DNA of 64,000 nucleotides from Bradyrhizobium sp. AZCC 1693 (GTDB lineage: Bacteria > Pseudomonadota > Alphaproteobacteria > Rhizobiales > Xanthobacteraceae): assembly GCF_036924745.1 (NCBI RefSeq), contig NZ_JAZHSD010000001.1, positions 6,819,001 to 6,883,000 on the forward strand, in the 5' to 3' direction. Position numbers and translations under genes: made by a program. Position 1 is the first letter of the stretch. Each line of letters opens with the position of its first letter. Below the pieces are notes generated by a model. That model ran no database searches, was not told the DNA's origin, and was given only the letters and a program-made list of their open reading frames with translations. Shown here one piece after another: positions 32,801 through 38,827 of the stretch.

Positions 32801-35800
32801 CGGCGTCAACGCGGCCATCGGTAGCAACTTTGCCGATACCTATAATGCATCCGCCTTCAACAGCGGCTACAACTCGTTCCAGGGCAATGGCGGTGACGAC
32901 ACCATCATCGGTAATGGCGTCACGGCGCTCCAATACGGCAATGCCACCTCCGGCGTGACGATCACGATCAGCGCCGGCGGCACGGGCACGGCAACGGGAG
33001 ATGCCTCCGTCGGCACCGACAGCTTCAGCGGTGTCAACAATGTCGTCGGCGGCAACTTCGCCGATACTTACGATGCCTCTGGCTTTGTCGGCTTTAACGT
33101 TTTCCTGGGGCAGGGTGGCAACGACACCATCACCGGCAATGGCAGCACCCAGATCCAGTACGGCACCGCGACTGGCGCGGTGAACGTCAACCTGTCGACC
33201 GGCACCGCCACCGGCGACGGTTCGGTCGGCACCGACAGCTTTACCGGCGTCAACAGCGTGGCGGGCTCCAACTTCGGCGACACCATACTAGGCGGCATCG
33301 GTAACGACATTCTCTTCGGCAACGGCGGAAATGATTACCTCACCGGCAACGGCGGCAACGACAACCTGACTGGCGGTGGCGGGGCAGACACATTCGCCTA
33401 CTTCCTCATCGGCGGCGGGGCGGATTACATAACCGACTTCAACCATGGACAGGGCGATCGAATCGACGTCACGGGCGTGGCGGGAATCTTCAGCCTGGCG
33501 GACATCCAGGCCCGCGCGACGCAGCAGGGTTCCAATACGCTGATCGACTTCGGCGGCGGCAACACGATCACGCTGGCGAACATTACGGTCGGCAGCCTGG
33601 TTGCCAGCGACTTCGTGTTCAACAACAGCATCACCGGCACGTCCGCCAATGACGTGCTGGTCGGCACCAGCCAGATCGACGGCATCTTCGGGCTTGACGG
33701 CAATGACCGCCTGCAGGGTCTTGCCGGCAACGACACGCTGGACGGCGGCAACGGGCTCGACCGGGCGATCTACACGGATGCGGCCGGCTCGGTCACGGTG
33801 AACCTTGTGGCTGGCACGGCCAGCGGGGCCGGGGTCGGCACCGACACGCTGGTGAACATCGAAGGCGCCGTCGGCAGCGACTTCGCCGATACGTTTGATG
33901 CCACCGGCTTCTTGGGGTCCACGGCGCTGCCCGGTGTTGCCATTGGGCAGAATACGTTCGAAGGCCGGGGCGGCGACGATCTCATCATCGGGGATCTCAA
34001 CCCGCTGGGGCAGGCAGTAACGCGAGTGGAATACCTGAGCGCGTCGGACGCGGTGACAGTCGATATCGCGGCCGGCACGGGTCAGGGGACGGCGGCCGGC
34101 GATATCGCCAATGTTGGCCACGACACGTTCTCGAACGTCAGCACGATTTTTGGCTCTGCCTTTAACGACACAATCTACGGCAGCGACAATGCAAGCTTCA
34201 CCTATGAGACCTACGAAGGCCGCGCGGGTGACGACTATATCGACGGCCGTGGCGGTTACGACTCGGTGAATTATAATAATGATCTGACGACCACGTCGGG
34301 TATCACCGTCCATCTTGCCGCGGGAACCGTTGTTGGCGATGCCACGGTCGGCACCGACACGATCCGCAACGTGGAGGCAGCGCGGGGTACCGCCTTCGAC
34401 GACGTGTTCGATGCGACCGGCTACGGCCTTGCCGGTGCCCTGAACGTCTCTACCACCAACGGCAGCTTCAACGATTTCGGCGGGGCCGGCGGCAACGACA
34501 CGATTATCGGCAACGGCAACACCCGCCTGAACTACCAGATTGCGTTGGCCAGCGTCACGGTTGACCTCGAGACCACCGCCGGCACGGCCATCACGGTTGC
34601 CGGCAGTGCCACGGGTGCAACCGAGGGCACCGATACCTTCACCGGCGTCAACGCCGTGCAGGGTTCGATGTTCGGTGACACGCTGCTGGGCTCTAGCTTC
34701 AACAACACGATCACCGGCCTTGGCGGTGACGATTACATCGACGGTCGCGGCGGCTTCGACACCGCGAGCTATAACAGCCTGAGCACGGTGACGAGCGGGG
34801 TCAGCGTCAACATGGCGGCCGGTACCGCCACGGGCGACGCCTCGATCGGCACGGACACGCTGCGCAACATCGAGGGCATCCAGGGTACGATGCTGTCCGA
34901 TACCTATGATGCGACCGGCTACGGCGTGGTGGGTGCGCTGAACGTCAGCACGACCAACGGCAACTTCAATCAGTTCGAGGGCCTTGGCGGCGACGACACC
35001 ATCACGGGCAATGGCGCCACGCGTGTGCTCTACAACAACGCGACGGCCGGGGTGACGATCACGATCGGCGCCGGCGGCGCCGGCTCGGCGGCGGGTGATG
35101 CCTCGGTCGGGACCGATACCTTCACCGGCGGCGTCAACGCCGCGATCGGCAGCAACTCTGCCGATAGCTATGACGCACACCTCTTCAACAACGGCTTCAA
35201 CTCGTTCCAGGGCAATGGTGGCAACGACACCATCACCGGCAACGGCTCAACCCAGGTGCAGTACAGCAATGCCACCTCCGGCGTGACGATCACGATCGGG
35301 GCTGGTGGTGCGGGTTCTGCGTCCGGCGACGGCTCGGTCGGCACCGACAGCTTCACCGGCGTCAACAGCGCCGTCGGCGGCAACTCGGCCGACAGCTACG
35401 ATGCCTCGGGTTTTACCGGGTTCAACTCGTTCCAGGGCAATGGCGGCAACGACACCATCACCGGCAACGGCTCCACCCAGATCCAGTACAACAACGCCAC
35501 CGGCGCCGTGAACGTCAACCTGTCGACCGGCACTGCCACCGGCGACGGCTCGGTCGGCACCGACACCATCACCGGCGGCGTCAACAATGTGCTGGGCTCG
35601 AACTTCAGCGACACGCTGACGGGCAATGCAGGCAATGACTTCCTGAACGGCAATGGCGGCAACGACACCATCAACGGTGGCGGCGGAAACGACATCCTGA
35701 CCGGCGGAGGGGGCAACGACAATTTCGTGTTCGCAGCGGGTTCGACGGTGGGCGCGACCATCACCGACTTCACTGGCAATGGCGCCTCCGCGGGCGATAC

Positions 35801-35957
35801 GCTCGAATTCCACGGCTTCGGCCTGACAACCGACGGCGCGACCCTTACGTTCCTTTCAGGCAATCAATGGCAGGTTCACTCCGGCCTGGATCTGCACGAC
35901 GAAATCATCACCATCAATGGAAGTGTCCATGTGAGCGACTACCAGTTCTTGGCTTAG
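23829..35957 (+). CDS. Giant RTX/VCBS-type secreted protein (4042 residues)
   Basis: One uninterrupted 12.1-kb frame. There is no Sec signal. An N-terminal RTX block (about residues 18-90) has repeated GNGNDTI and GGAGNDTL nonapeptides. It is followed by a cadherin/VCBS-like domain (about 160-258, NHAPVAVADSVSTSEDTTL), two nearly identical 118-residue repeats (about 259-495) and a third diverged one. A small beta domain (DGYISGATVFADANNNGVWD, about 625-700) and an alanine-rich helical stretch (about 705-905) come next. Residues 911-4042 are calcium-binding RTX modules in four macro-repeats. The C-terminus (LDLHDEIITINGSVHVSDYQFLA) resembles a type I secretion signal. Likely a surface adhesin or biofilm matrix protein. 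No HlyB, HlyD or TolC gene is in the window. Confidence 0.9.
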   Translation: MNITGTNNNDIINGTSAADVINSGNGNDTINAGAGNDVVDAGNGDDIVNAGTGNDTVSGGGGNDTLDGGAGNDTLSGGTGDDILIYRASENVGATDVYDGGTGQDTLRLIVSQEMANSAAFQADLAALQAKLNKGAPFSFTSFNLRVTSIERVEVVIDTSGNHAPVAVADSVSTSEDTTLTILASALLANDTDADAGDTKTLFSVQGAQHGTVSVNASGNVVFAADANYSGVASFTYTIRDNAGATSTATVTVNVAAVADAPTLTVAPAAGNEDTAIALSIGAALTDTDGSEHLSSLTVGAIPAGAILSDGSHTFTADASHTSVDILGWNLSSLTVTPAANSDADFVLTVTATSQEGSSGPMATTTANLNVAVNAVADAPTLTVAPAAGNEDAAIALSINAALTDTDGSEHLSSLTVGAIPVGAILSDGGHTFTADASHTSVDILGWNLSSLTVTPAADSDADFVLTVTATSQEGSSGPTASTTVNLNVTVNPVADAPTITGEAISVVAPTEDIPLALHVALTDTDGSETIASVTISNVPSQFFVLTDGNQILAPNEQGDYVVSAAQVENLALHLVTQDLTGITPFTLSVTATSADGASHATSDVFALNVDISAGANEMDGRASDGYISGATVFADANNNGVWDPREATTVTAADGTFTLVNGSGPIVMSGGVDVSTGLDFIGTLRAPEGSTVVTPLTTLVAAIADASITNPDDPVEVAAAVAAALAAVAAAFGIPAGVDLTSFDPVPAAASGDADAINILAAAIQVQATIAQISAATGSTDVVDALANAIVQANGGTVDLTQTETLAAIITDAAPDADPAAIEAVSEVVAAANTAIDSAANGTGDPLAVLTSVAQAATVALGQTTDQLADAGLDTTELQSVVDNNTGEALTDAISQVVPGDPDGSQVGTIGADVLTGAGGNDIIDGLDGNDTLSGLSGNDTIYGRGGNDIVLGGDGNDTLEGGDGRDYLTGGAGDDHLDGGQSFDRAVYTDATGPVTINLAAGTASGAGVGTDTLINIEGAIGSNFADTFDATGFSGSSGLPGVAAGQSSFEGRGGDDVITGRINDLGQSVTRVEYLGASAAVTVDLAAGTGQGTAAGDVANVGHDTFTNALQGVFASAYNDTLYGSDNANFTYEVFEGRGGNDYIDGRGGYDIVTYNNDVTTTSGITVNLAAGTVIGDATVGTDTLRNVEAVRGTNFDDVFDTTGYGLAGALNVSTTNGNFNDIAGAGGNDTIIGNGNTRLNYSIALAAVTVDLQTTAGTAVTVAGSATGATEGTDTFTGVNAVQASSFSDTLLGSSFNNTFTGLGGDDYIDGRGGFDTASYNHLNTVTSGVTVNMAAGTATGDASIGTDTLRNIEGIQGTMLADSYSAVGYGAAGALNISTSNGNFNQFEGLGGDDTIAGNGNTRVLYNNSTAGVTITIGAGGVGSASGDASTGNDSFTGGVNAAIGSNFADTYNASAFNSGFFNSFQGNGGNDTITGNGSTQVQYSNATSGVTITIGAGGAGSASGDGSVGTDSFTGVNSAVGGNSADSYNASGFTGFNSFQGNGGNDTITGNGFTQIQYNNATGAVNVNLSTGTATGDGSVGTDSFTGVNSVAGSNFGDTLTGSSGNDVFFGNGGNDTLAGGGGADSLNGGGGADTFVYASGGGADFISDFNHGQVDRIDVTGVAGIFSLADIQARATQQGSNTLIDFGGGNTITLANITVGSLVASDFVFNNTVTGTSANDVLVGTSQVDGLFGLDGNDRLQGLAGNDTLDGGLGFDRAIYTDATGAITVNMAAGTVTGAGVGSDTLSGVEGVVGSDFADTSNATGFTGWSGLPGVQIGQNEFEGRGGDDVIIGIANVQGQALTRVNYLTASAAVTADIAAGTADGDASVGHDTFSHVYSIWGSAFNDTLYGSDTAYGTFELFEGRAGNDFIDGRGGYDRADYANDSTTTSGITVYLAAGTVVGDASVGTDTIRNVEAARGTNFDDVFDATGYGLAGALNVSTTNGNFNDFAGAGGNDTIIGNGNTRLNYALAAGSISVDLETSAIGTTNAITVAGSATGVGEGTDTFTGVNAAQGSTFADTLLGSSFNNTFTGLGGDDYIDGRGGFDTVSYNSVSTATGGVTVDFAAGTATGDASIGTDTLRNIEAVQGTNFADSFNAVGFGQAGALNVSTSNGNFNQFEGLAGNDTITGNGNTRLIYINAAAAVTVDIAAGTATGDASVGTDTFTGVNSATGSAFADTLSGSANNENFTGLAGNDVIDGRGGFDTAIYNAFNTTGGVSIDMASGIVTGDASVGTDTLLSIESVQGTNFADTYVATGFGTTGANVGSSGTFNWFQGNGGNDVITGNGNTQIQYASATGGVSVNLATGIATGDASVGTDTITGGVNNVFGSNFNDTIIGSSGNESLNGGSGNDTLAGGGGGDSLNGGAGADTFVYATGGGSDFVSDFTRGQGDRIDVTGVSGIFSLADIQAHASQQGSNTLIDFGNGDAIMLANITVGSLVASDFVFNNNSITGTPANDVLVGTSQIDGIFGLDGNDRLQGLAGNDTLDGGNGFDRAVYTDATGSITVNLTAGTATGAGVGTDTLVHIEGAVGSDFADTFDATGFAGISGLPGVTIGLNEFEGRGGDDHIIGNINALGQITTRISYLNATSAVTVDIAAGTADGDASVGHDTFTNVNAIFGSTFNDTLYGSDNGFATFEIYEGRGGDDYIDGRGGYDMVAYNNDPTTTSGIVVHLAAGTVNGDATVGTDTIRNVEAARGTVFDDVFDATGFGGVGAVNVGYAGTFNDFAGAGGNDTIIGNGNTRLNYSIALAAVTVDLETTAGTTITVAGSATGATEGTDSFTGVNAVQGSTFSDTLLGSSFNNTLTGLGGDDYIDGRGGFDTASYNSLGLGTGGVTVNLAAGTATGDASIGTDTLRNIEGVQGTGYADTFDATGYGVAGALNVSTSNGNFNQFEGLGGDDSITGNGNTRVLYNNATAGVTITIGAGGVGSASGDASTGNDSFTGGVNAAIGSNFADTYNASAFNSGYNSFQGNGGDDTIIGNGVTALQYGNATSGVTITISAGGTGTATGDASVGTDSFSGVNNVVGGNFADTYDASGFVGFNVFLGQGGNDTITGNGSTQIQYGTATGAVNVNLSTGTATGDGSVGTDSFTGVNSVAGSNFGDTILGGIGNDILFGNGGNDYLTGNGGNDNLTGGGGADTFAYFLIGGGADYITDFNHGQGDRIDVTGVAGIFSLADIQARATQQGSNTLIDFGGGNTITLANITVGSLVASDFVFNNSITGTSANDVLVGTSQIDGIFGLDGNDRLQGLAGNDTLDGGNGLDRAIYTDAAGSVTVNLVAGTASGAGVGTDTLVNIEGAVGSDFADTFDATGFLGSTALPGVAIGQNTFEGRGGDDLIIGDLNPLGQAVTRVEYLSASDAVTVDIAAGTGQGTAAGDIANVGHDTFSNVSTIFGSAFNDTIYGSDNASFTYETYEGRAGDDYIDGRGGYDSVNYNNDLTTTSGITVHLAAGTVVGDATVGTDTIRNVEAARGTAFDDVFDATGYGLAGALNVSTTNGSFNDFGGAGGNDTIIGNGNTRLNYQIALASVTVDLETTAGTAITVAGSATGATEGTDTFTGVNAVQGSMFGDTLLGSSFNNTITGLGGDDYIDGRGGFDTASYNSLSTVTSGVSVNMAAGTATGDASIGTDTLRNIEGIQGTMLSDTYDATGYGVVGALNVSTTNGNFNQFEGLGGDDTITGNGATRVLYNNATAGVTITIGAGGAGSAAGDASVGTDTFTGGVNAAIGSNSADSYDAHLFNNGFNSFQGNGGNDTITGNGSTQVQYSNATSGVTITIGAGGAGSASGDGSVGTDSFTGVNSAVGGNSADSYDASGFTGFNSFQGNGGNDTITGNGSTQIQYNNATGAVNVNLSTGTATGDGSVGTDTITGGVNNVLGSNFSDTLTGNAGNDFLNGNGGNDTINGGGGNDILTGGGGNDNFVFAAGSTVGATITDFTGNGASAGDTLEFHGFGLTTDGATLTFLSGNQWQVHSGLDLHDEIITINGSVHVSDYQFLA
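26560..35640 (+). repeat. Four tandem macro-repeats of about 2.3 kb within the RTX gene
   Basis: The landmark FDRA(V/I)YTDA or its variant LDRAIYTDA recurs at about 26782, 29112, 31445 and 33757, giving units of 2330, 2333 and 2312 bases plus a last shorter one. Each unit holds DTLxNIEGxxGSxFADTxDATGF subrepeats, an EGRGGDDxI loop, and several GNGNTRLxY segments. The first three units end with LADIQ(A)xxTQQGSNTLIDFG-like modules (28850, 31185, 33500). The last ends in the true C-terminus. Confidence 0.85.
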
Positions 35958-36801
35958 TCACGAGCGAGGGATCGAGCGTCGCTTGCCCCGATAAACGATG
36001 TCCCTTGGGAGTTCTGCTGTTAGCGTAGTGCGCATGTTGGCCGGTCGAGAGAAGAACTCATCGCTGGCCTCGCGCGTAGGGCTCTTTTCGAGCGGCCGCT
36101 AGCGTCGGCCGTTCGATAAAGATGCGCTGGGCGGCGCGATTTAGCCAGTTCGCGCGATAGCGCCGCCGAATCTGCGATTCATATGGGAGAGACCATGTTC
36201 AAATCGAATGTGGAGCGGTAGTTTGGTTGCCAGGAAGGAACGGAACGAGTGACCAAGCCAGGGTTTCTGGTGCGGTCTCTCAACGAATGGGCGAAATGAA
36301 CACCCGATAAGTGATTGATTTCTTGGTGGGCCCGGCAGCGACCACATGAAGCCGCTTTTCTTGAGAGATTTCGTAGTCTTATTGAGATGTTGATTCATCG
36401 AGTACCAACAAAAATACCAACAAATTTGCCAGGAGAAAAACATCGGTCCGCCGCCGCTACGCGCGGCCTCTGAGGTCGTCCACCGCGTCACATCGAACTT
36501 CGAAGGTAGCTCGATCGCCATTAGTCGTGAAAATATTGGGGATGAGAGGTCCGGATCGCCTCTACGTTATGTTAATCTTGAAGTTCGCGTCAGCCAGTTA
36601 GCCATCCACCGCTGACCATCCGCAAGCATGTAAATGAAATTCTGGCGATGCTGCATTCGCCGACTGGACGGTGGGACGGATCAGCCGATTGCTCGACGGC
36701 GGCTTGATCGAGATCGGCTTCGTAATTCGCAACGGCGCCGCAACCGTTCTCAAAATCAGCGGAATGCTACTTCAAGAGCCTGGAAGATCAATCTTGCACT
36801 T
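35958..36801. other. Interval without a convincing gene
   Basis: No open frame here has convincing protein character on either strand. A sequence around 36390-36430 repeats CCAACAAA. The stretch 36640-36780 reads as a decayed coding fragment (GRISRLLDGGLIEIG in one frame), of unknown origin. It separates the RTX gene from the mobilisation region. Confidence 0.45.
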
Positions 36802-37125
36802 CTAGCGAGGTTCGTGATCGATCCGGCCGTCATCCAATTCGCTCAGGCGCCTGAGCCGTGCCAGAAACTCGGCAAGGTCGGCGGCGTAAAACAACGTCTT
36901 CTTGCCGAACTTGACGCGTTTGAGGTCACCTCGTTTGACCGCTGCGTACAGCGCCGTGCGGCCGATACTAAGCAAGTCGAGTGTCTCGTCGACCGCGTAC
37001 GCTACTTTCGTAAGACCGAAGGCCCAAGGGTCGATCGGATCGACTCCGGTGTTCTTGTCATTGTCCATACTCGACACCGCATTGTTCGTCGAAGCGCGGT
37101 CATGTGATTTGCGATGATGGGCCAT
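36802..37125 (-). CDS. HTH (excisionase/MerR-like) DNA-binding protein
   Basis: The C-terminal part is a helix-turn-helix module: VDETLDLLSIGRTALYAAVKRG followed by DLKRVKFGKKTLFYAADLAEFL, the pattern of small excisionase-type proteins that read one DNA site. ATG at 37125 gives 107 residues; ATG at 37068 gives 88. Neither has a strong ribosome-binding site. It is likely a regulator or directionality factor of the mobile region. Confidence 0.65.
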   Translation of the reverse strand: MAHHRKSHDRASTNNAVSSMDNDKNTGVDPIDPWAFGLTKVAYAVDETLDLLSIGRTALYAAVKRGDLKRVKFGKKTLFYAADLAEFLARLRRLSELDDGRIDHEPR

Positions 37126-37568
37126 AGTGCGCAATATGTCATGCGTCCAGGAGCAACTGAACGGCCCAAGTCTGCGCTGTGCTACGCTGCGGTGCAGCGG
37201 ACGTGTCCGTAGCGGAGTTTGACAGGAGGCATCGGACGGCGTCGATTGCGATCGGTAACACTTGATGATGGCCTCATCGACGCCGCGCTTGCTGCGAGCG
37301 CCGACGCCAGTGACGACAGTCGAACTTATCATTCAGGCGCGCTGCCATTTTCCGAGCATCTGCCCGAGGCGAGACTGTAAGTGACAAGCCCGAGAACCAG
37401 GGGACTGGCTGTAATCCGTCCCGGGCAACGACACGATCGTCTGACAAAGCGCATGAAGCGGCGGCAAAGCCAGAATGAAAAGGCCTGATTTCTCTTTGTC
37501 TTACAATCGGCGGCAAATACTTGCGAACGGCGGCATTTGCGTAGGTCGCTCCCTGCGCATCACGTCAC
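37126..37568. other. Interval without a gene
   Basis: I see no supported gene, repeat or RNA here. Short frames on both strands lack coding character. It lies upstream of the HTH gene at 36802 and downstream of the antitoxin gene. Confidence 0.4.
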
Positions 37569-37877
37569 TCATGCTGCGCGCTTCAACGGACGTGCGCGCT
37601 CGACTCGCCTACGCTCCTTGGGCGTGTTCATCACTTCCCAAAGATCGTGGCGTCGCTGCACGTTGAGCCAAAAGTCAGGGCTGTTGCCGAAGACGCGGGC
37701 CAGGATCAAGGCCGTCGCGGCGGTCACGTTCCTGCGGTCGCCGCACAACTCGTTGACGTGCTTGCGCTGAACGCCCATCGCCTCGGCGAGCGCGCCCTGC
37801 GTCAGGCCCATCGGCCCCATAAACTCTTCGGTCAAAATCTCTCCGACCGTCGCCGGCTTGCGCTTGGTGGTCAGCAT
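37569..37877 (-). CDS. higA: HigA-type antitoxin
   Basis: About 102 residues from ATG at 37877 (MLTTKRKPATVGEILTEEFM). The chain has the HigA/XRE fold: GLTQGALAEAMGVQRKHVNELCGDRRNVTAATALILARVF, then the characteristic SPDFWLNVQRRHDLWE. It neutralises the adjacent toxin and normally represses the pair. The open frame upstream of 37877 belongs to the toxin-antitoxin junction and is not used. Confidence 0.9.
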   Translation of the reverse strand: MLTTKRKPATVGEILTEEFMGPMGLTQGALAEAMGVQRKHVNELCGDRRNVTAATALILARVFGNSPDFWLNVQRRHDLWEVMNTPKERRRVERARPLKRAA

Positions 37878-37890
37878 GTTTGCCTCGCTC

Positions 37891-38187
37891 TCATCGGTAA
37901 CTGTGATCGTCCAGATAAATCCCGTCCGCCTCGCCGCGCTCGCCATCCCAGCGGAAAATCAGCCGCCATTGCTGATTGACACGGATCGAATGAAACCCCG
38001 CCAGATTGCCGCGCAACTTCTCGAAGTGATTGCTGGGCGGCACGCGCAAGTCCTGATCGGTCATGGCGTCGTCTATCATCTGGAGTTTTCTGAACAACCG
38101 GGCTTCAAGATCCGGCGGGATGTTGCGGGAATGGGCATCGTCCACGAAGAAAGCCCGCAACCAGCCATCCCGAAAGCCAACGATCAT
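37891..38187 (-). CDS. higB: HigB/RelE-type toxin
   Basis: A 98-residue RelE-superfamily ribonuclease toxin. Motifs: FFVDDAHSRNIPPDLEARLFRKLQMID, PPSNHFEKLRGNLAGFHSIRVNQQWRLIF and the C-terminal DGIYLDDHSYR, with the catalytic arginine/histidine region typical of HigB. It comes first, with the antitoxin start 14 bases after its stop, which is the usual higBA order. Likely a maintenance module of the mobile region. Confidence 0.9.
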   Translation of the reverse strand: MIVGFRDGWLRAFFVDDAHSRNIPPDLEARLFRKLQMIDDAMTDQDLRVPPSNHFEKLRGNLAGFHSIRVNQQWRLIFRWDGERGEADGIYLDDHSYR

Positions 38188-38200
38188 TCCGTCACTCCAA

Positions 38201-38497
38201 CTAAGAGTAATTGTACCACCCTATAACCCATCTTTCAAGGATGATCTCCGTCCCTCTACAGCGCCGCGGCCTCTTCTCTCCGGAATGCAAGCGCCACCGA
38301 TCACAATCCGCCTTGGTCTGCTTGATAAGCCACAGCCGGGCCGACGGCAGGCGGTCAAGGCCGAAGCCGCGTAGCGGGGCGCGATAGCGCCAGCCTTGAG
38401 GGCCTGCCGGCGGTCCGGTTTCATGGCGGCCAGCAGCACCGGCGATGCCGCTGCCGGCAGCAAGCGGATGAACTGCACCGGCCTCAGCAAAGCTCAT
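38201..38497 (-). CDS. Possible small protein after the AlpA-like gene
   Basis: ATG at 38497 overlaps the end of the AlpA-like gene and gives 98 residues ending IGWYNYS. An alternative frame over the same bases (TTG at 38490, 38221-38490) gives LRPVQFIRLLPAAASPVLL followed by a basic chain. I cannot tell which frame is real, or whether either is. Both fit a compact operon layout only weakly. Confidence 0.3.
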   Translation of the reverse strand: MSFAEAGAVHPLAAGSGIAGAAGRHETGPPAGPQGWRYRAPLRGFGLDRLPSARLWLIKQTKADCDRWRLHSGEKRPRRCRGTEIILERWVIGWYNYS

Positions 38498-38759
38498 CGA
38501 GCTCGCTCCGTGGCCGCCACGCGACAGGGTTGGCGATCCATCGGTTGATGTCGGATTCCTTCCATCCCGCGCCGTTGACGCTGATCTTGATCTGAGGCGG
38601 GAACGTGCCCTCGGCGATCTTGCGGTAGATGGTGGAGCGGGACAGCCCGGTTCGGGCGAGGACGGTCTTCAAACGGATGATACGGTCTAGTTCTCGCACG
38701 GCTCGCCTGCTTCCTGCTGACAGTTGCTGACGGCTACTGGGACCAGACAGGACAGGCAT
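38484..38759 (-). CDS. AlpA-family HTH regulator
   Basis: Up to 91 residues. The AlpA-type HTH is clear: IIRLKTVLARTGLSRSTIYRKIAEGTFPP, followed by KISVNGAGWKESDINRWIAN. The probable real start is GTG at 38699 (VRELDRIIRLK), giving 71 residues; ATG at 38759 is the longer choice. AlpA-type proteins control integrases or neighbouring mobile-element genes. It lies just downstream of the relaxase. Confidence 0.82.
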   Translation of the reverse strand: MPVLSGPSSRQQLSAGSRRAVRELDRIIRLKTVLARTGLSRSTIYRKIAEGTFPPQIKISVNGAGWKESDINRWIANPVAWRPRSELDELC

Positions 38760-38827
38760 TCAGGGGCAAGCAAGAGGGATCGGCGCGGCATAGGGCTGTG
38801 GCGTAGGAGCGGCGGCAAATCGGCGGT

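Noticed and set aside
33288..35180. Long minus-strand frames opposite the RTX gene
   Set aside because: They mirror the repeated GGxGxD codons and have no start signals; they are compositional shadows.
23829..35957. CRISPR-like array suggested by dense short repeats in the RTX gene
   Set aside because: The repeats are coding nonapeptides with variable spacing and no leader or cas genes; no CRISPR array was found in the window.
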